This document shows positions 7,177 to 9,612 of a stretch of DNA of 9,612 nucleotides, piece by piece (within the stretch, counting starts at the first letter, position 1; every line of letters starts with the position of its first letter). The stretch lies in assembly GCF_937890665.1 (NCBI RefSeq), contig NZ_CALADU010000134.1, positions 1-9,612 on the forward strand. The letters run 5' to 3'. This DNA is from an uncultured Subdoligranulum sp. (lineage in GTDB: Bacteria > Bacillota_A > Clostridia > Oscillospirales > Ruminococcaceae). Both the position numbers and the translations under genes were made by a program. The notes below the pieces were generated by a model that was not told the origin of the DNA, did no database searches, and saw only the letters and a list, made by a program, of their open reading frames with translations.

Positions 7177-7235
7177 AAAAATAAGTCCCTGCCGAAGTTC
7201 GACAAAAGGAGGAACAACGGCAGGGACTTATTTTA
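7177..7235 (-). terminator. terminator of the sugar transporter operon; 17-bp perfect inverted repeat
   Basis: Arms 7178-7194 and 7218-7234 are exact reverse complements over 17 bp, separated by a 23-base loop. On the minus strand, the transporter's coding strand, the stem ends in TTATTTTTG, a normal terminator tail. It lies about 32 bp past the permease stop. The loop can close further through GTTC/GAAC (7197-7200 with 7212-7215). The plus-strand side also ends in TTATTTT, so it may stop transcription from both directions. The loop's minus strand reads CCTCCTTTTG. Confidence 0.88.
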
Positions 7236-7266
7236 GAAAGAAATCGAAAGGATTTTACAAAAGGAA

Positions 7267-8916
7267 TTACTTCTTCTGGACGTACTTCAAGCAGTCGAGC
7301 ATAACGGCGACCAGAATGATGATGCCGGAGAAGACGAACTGCAAGTTGGTGTCGATACCAAGCGTAGTCAAAGAGTAAGTCAAAGCAGTGAAGATGAAGA
7401 CACCGACAACGACGCCGGAGATCTTACCGATACCACCGGTGAAGGAAACGCCGCCAACAACACAAGCTGCGATAGCGTCCATTTCCCAACCTTGGCCGTA
7501 AGCGGCAGAACCGGAACCAACCATACGGATGCATTCCAACCAAGAACCAAAGCCATAGAGGATACCGGCGAGGATGAACGCGCCAACCGTTACACGGAAG
7601 ACGGAGATACCGGAAACCGCAGCAGCCTCAGCGTTGCCGCCGACAGCAAACAGGTTCTTGCCGAAGGTTGTCTTGTTCCAGATGAACCAGACAATCACAA
7701 CAGCAGCGATGGCCCACAGGATGATCGTGGGGAAGCCACCGATCTTCGGGATGATCATGTTGGGAATATCAGTCTCGATACCGCCGAAGGAAACGCCCTT
7801 GGTGGAGTAGGTGACCAAGCCGAAGATGACCAGCATGTTGGCCATCGTCGAGATGAAGGGATGCATCTTAAACTTAGCAGTAAAGAAACCAGCGATGGTT
7901 GTGAAAACGGTGCACAGGACGATGCAGACGACCAGCGCCAGCAACACACGCGCAATTACGGGCAGGCCGGTGAAATCAAACACATGGCCAAAAACAGAAC
8001 CGGTATTGACGCCTTTGTGCATGATGATGGTAGCTGCAGTCATACCCATACCAACCATACGGCCAATGGACAGGTCCGTACCGGCCAGCAAGATCAGGCC
8101 AGCGACGCCCAATGCCAAGAACATACGCGGAGAAGCCTGCTGCAGAATGTTCAGGGCGTTATTTACCGTCAACAGCGGCACATTCTTGACAATCGGGGTG
8201 ATAATGCACAGTGCAATGAAAATAACGATAATTGCAATGTACAGACCGTTGCGCAGCAAGAAGTCGCGGCGGTTAAAGGTGTACTTGTAGTTCTCCCAGC
8301 GTTGCGCCATCGACTCGGCAAAGGTAAACTTGGACAAACGCAACATATCGATCAGGTGATATTTGTAATCGAAAGCCGCGTGCTGGCGATCTTTGATCTC
8401 CTGCAGATCCTTGTCGCGCTGCATCTTTGCGTCAAACAGCCGGTTCTTATGAACGTATTTTTCGTCCTTGATTTCCTGCTGGTCAGTCAGCTTCGCAACC
8501 GTAGCCTGATGCTCTTTTTCCAACTGTGCAACAGCAGACTGGTATTTTGCCAGAGCAGCGGCTTTTTCCTGCTTGCAGCTAGCTACTACATGCTGGTAAT
8601 ACTCACTATCATAGTGCTGCTTCAGGTAAGATTCGCCGTCAGCAATCAACTTGGAAATCTGATCCTTGTTTTTGGCCTCAACAGCCTTGGCGGTTTCCAA
8701 AGCGGCTTTCAGTTTGCTTTCCCGAGAGGCTTTTTCCTCAGCGGTATAGATCCGATCGCGTTTCAGGTTATCCAATTCGTTCTGGATATTAACGACCTTG
8801 TCGGTGCCGTCCACACGCAGCGCGTCGATCTGGGCTTGAATTTTACCGATGTACTCATCAATCGGCTTGCGAAGATCAGCTTCCCGATCCGCAGTAAGAA
8901 TTGTACTATTTGCCAT
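7267..8916 (-). CDS. mglC: MglC-type sugar ABC transporter permease with N-terminal coiled-coil extension
   Basis: Inner-membrane permease of a CUT2-class (ribose/galactose-type) sugar importer. It has 549 residues against about 330-340 for classical MglC. The C-terminal part (about 218-549) is a complete permease: first membrane helix near 223-243 (LYIAIIVIFIALCIITPIV), the family motif LAGTDLSIGRMVGM (277-290), the cytoplasmic loop GKNLFAVGGNAEAAAVSGI (419-437), and several further hydrophobic helices to residue 545. The first 215 or so residues are soluble and very charged (Lys/Glu/Asp/Gln-rich, about 40-180), with no signal peptide, and look like helical coiled-coil. They are continuous in frame with the permease. 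The start ATG at 8914-8916 is preceded on the minus strand by GGGGGAT about 9 bases away, and by the MglA stop 16 bp upstream. The galactose/methyl-galactoside assignment is by family resemblance; ribose or another simple sugar is possible. Confidence 0.82.
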   Translation of the reverse strand: MANSTILTADREADLRKPIDEYIGKIQAQIDALRVDGTDKVVNIQNELDNLKRDRIYTAEEKASRESKLKAALETAKAVEAKNKDQISKLIADGESYLKQHYDSEYYQHVVASCKQEKAAALAKYQSAVAQLEKEHQATVAKLTDQQEIKDEKYVHKNRLFDAKMQRDKDLQEIKDRQHAAFDYKYHLIDMLRLSKFTFAESMAQRWENYKYTFNRRDFLLRNGLYIAIIVIFIALCIITPIVKNVPLLTVNNALNILQQASPRMFLALGVAGLILLAGTDLSIGRMVGMGMTAATIIMHKGVNTGSVFGHVFDFTGLPVIARVLLALVVCIVLCTVFTTIAGFFTAKFKMHPFISTMANMLVIFGLVTYSTKGVSFGGIETDIPNMIIPKIGGFPTIILWAIAAVVIVWFIWNKTTFGKNLFAVGGNAEAAAVSGISVFRVTVGAFILAGILYGFGSWLECIRMVGSGSAAYGQGWEMDAIAACVVGGVSFTGGIGKISGVVVGVFIFTALTYSLTTLGIDTNLQFVFSGIIILVAVMLDCLKYVQKK

Positions 8917-8932
8917 TTGTTTTATCCCCCAA

Positions 8933-9612
8933 TTACAGGTATTTCGCGCTCAGTCGCAAAAGCTCTTCCTGATTTGTCTCCTTGGTGTTGACAATACCGG
9001 AAAGATGTCCGTTGGACATAACACCGATACGGTTGGTAATGCCGAGAATCTCCGGCATCTCAGAGGAAACGACAATAACCGTTTTACCCTGTTTTGCCAT
9101 CTTAATAATCAGTTCGTAGATCTCGTACTTGGCACCGACATCAATGCCGCGCGTAGGCTCGTCCATCATAAAGACCTGCGGTTCGCGCTCCAACCACTTG
9201 CCGAAAATAACTTTCTGCTGGTTGCCGCCGGACAAGCTGGAAATCATATCATCCGGTCCCAAACATTTGGTGTGCATGATTTTGATTTCTTTGTTGGTGG
9301 CTTTAACCATCTTGGGGTTGGAAAGCGCCACGCCGGTTTTGTACTGATTGAGGTTGGCGATGGTAGTGTTAAAGGTTAGGTCACCCTTTAAGAACAAACC
9401 GTTGGCTTTGCGTTCCTCGGTAATCAAAGCAAAACCGTGCTCAATGGCTTCGTGCGCATTGTTGAAGTTCATCAGCTTGTTGCGGAAATAAACGCGGCCA
9501 GCTGCACGGGTGCGAACACCGAAGATGGTCTCCAGCAATTCGGTACGCCCGGCGCCCACCAGTCCGTACAAACCAAAAATTTCGCCCTCGCGAACATCAA
9601 AAGTGATGTCCT
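8933..9612 (-). CDS. mglA: MglA-type sugar ABC transporter ATP-binding protein, C-terminal half (partial)
   Basis: Energising subunit of the sugar importer. Only its last 226 or so codons are present; the gene runs off the right edge at 9612 and the full protein should be about 500 residues with two ATPase domains. What is seen is the second domain: an opening DITFDVREGEIFGLYG (codons from 9610 down), the weakened Walker A GLVGAGRTE typical of this subunit's second half, ALITEERKANGLFL, the signature LSGGNQQK, Walker B VFMMDEPTRGID and VSSEMPEI with the switch region. A TTG at 9569-9571 could be misread as a start, but the family's conserved sequence continues upstream of it without a stop, so it is internal. 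The stop is 16 bp before mglC, indicating one operon. By usual order an mglB binding-protein gene should lie further upstream, outside the window. Confidence 0.9.
   Translation of the reverse strand, partial: DITFDVREGEIFGLYGLVGAGRTELLETIFGVRTRAAGRVYFRNKLMNFNNAHEAIEHGFALITEERKANGLFLKGDLTFNTTIANLNQYKTGVALSNPKMVKATNKEIKIMHTKCLGPDDMISSLSGGNQQKVIFGKWLEREPQVFMMDEPTRGIDVGAKYEIYELIIKMAKQGKTVIVVSSEMPEILGITNRIGVMSNGHLSGIVNTKETNQEELLRLSAKYL

Noticed and set aside
7207..7212. AGGAGG on the plus strand as a ribosome binding site
   Set aside because: It is in the loop of the terminator hairpin and no plausible plus-strand gene follows; downstream sequence is the 3' end of mglC on the other strand.
7492..8991. 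A 499-codon open frame on the plus strand opposite mglC
   Set aside because: It lies antisense to a permease with clear family motifs, its translation is Asn/Asp/Gln-rich with no recognisable domain, and it crosses the mglC start into the mglA end. It is a by-product of codon usage on the other strand.
9569..9571. TTG as the start of a short ATPase
   Set aside because: Conserved MglA second-domain sequence continues upstream of it to the window edge without a stop, so the gene is cut by the window and not short.

Overview
The window is about 9.6 kb of bacterial chromosome. It looks like Bacillota, class Clostridia, most likely a gut-type Oscillospirales/Butyricicoccaceae-like organism. The evidence is an argR-recN gene pair, a tyrosyl-tRNA synthetase under a T-box leader, purine-rich Shine-Dalgarno sites (AGGAGG, GGAGG), consensus-like sigma-A promoters, and a sugar ABC transporter of the type common in Clostridia. 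The class is fairly secure; anything finer is inference from protein flavour, not a search.

Layout, left to right. Positions 1-2184 (+) hold argR (arginine repressor) and recN (DNA repair SMC-like ATPase), apparently the 3' end of a longer operon that starts upstream. Positions 2185-2563 hold an extended -10 promoter and a complete tyrosine T-box: Stem I with a UAC specifier, an antiterminator with a UGGUACC bulge, and a competing terminator. It controls tyrS (2564-3784, +), which ends at its own terminator. A new promoter near 3875-3903 starts a three-gene unit: radA (DNA repair/recombination), an SseB-domain protein, and a DUF7916-type TIM-barrel protein that overlaps the SseB gene by 4 bp. 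This unit ends at a hairpin around 7138-7170.

From 7178 rightwards the coding strand switches. A large perfect inverted repeat (the transporter terminator) is followed on the minus strand by an MglC-type sugar ABC permease and the C-terminal half of the MglA-type double ATPase, which runs off the right edge. The transporter genes are read towards the left, so they converge with the radA unit.

Most of the window is ordinary housekeeping DNA. The points most worth a second look are: (i) the permease, which carries about 215 extra N-terminal residues, highly charged and probably coiled-coil, not found on classical MglC; (ii) the transporter terminator, whose large loop carries on the transcribed strand an exact copy of the anti-Shine-Dalgarno core, raising the possibility of a 3'-UTR-derived small RNA; and (iii) the SseB/DUF7916 gene pair translationally coupled behind radA, whose joint role is unknown. 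I did not find a defence island, CRISPR array, insertion sequence, tRNA or rRNA.
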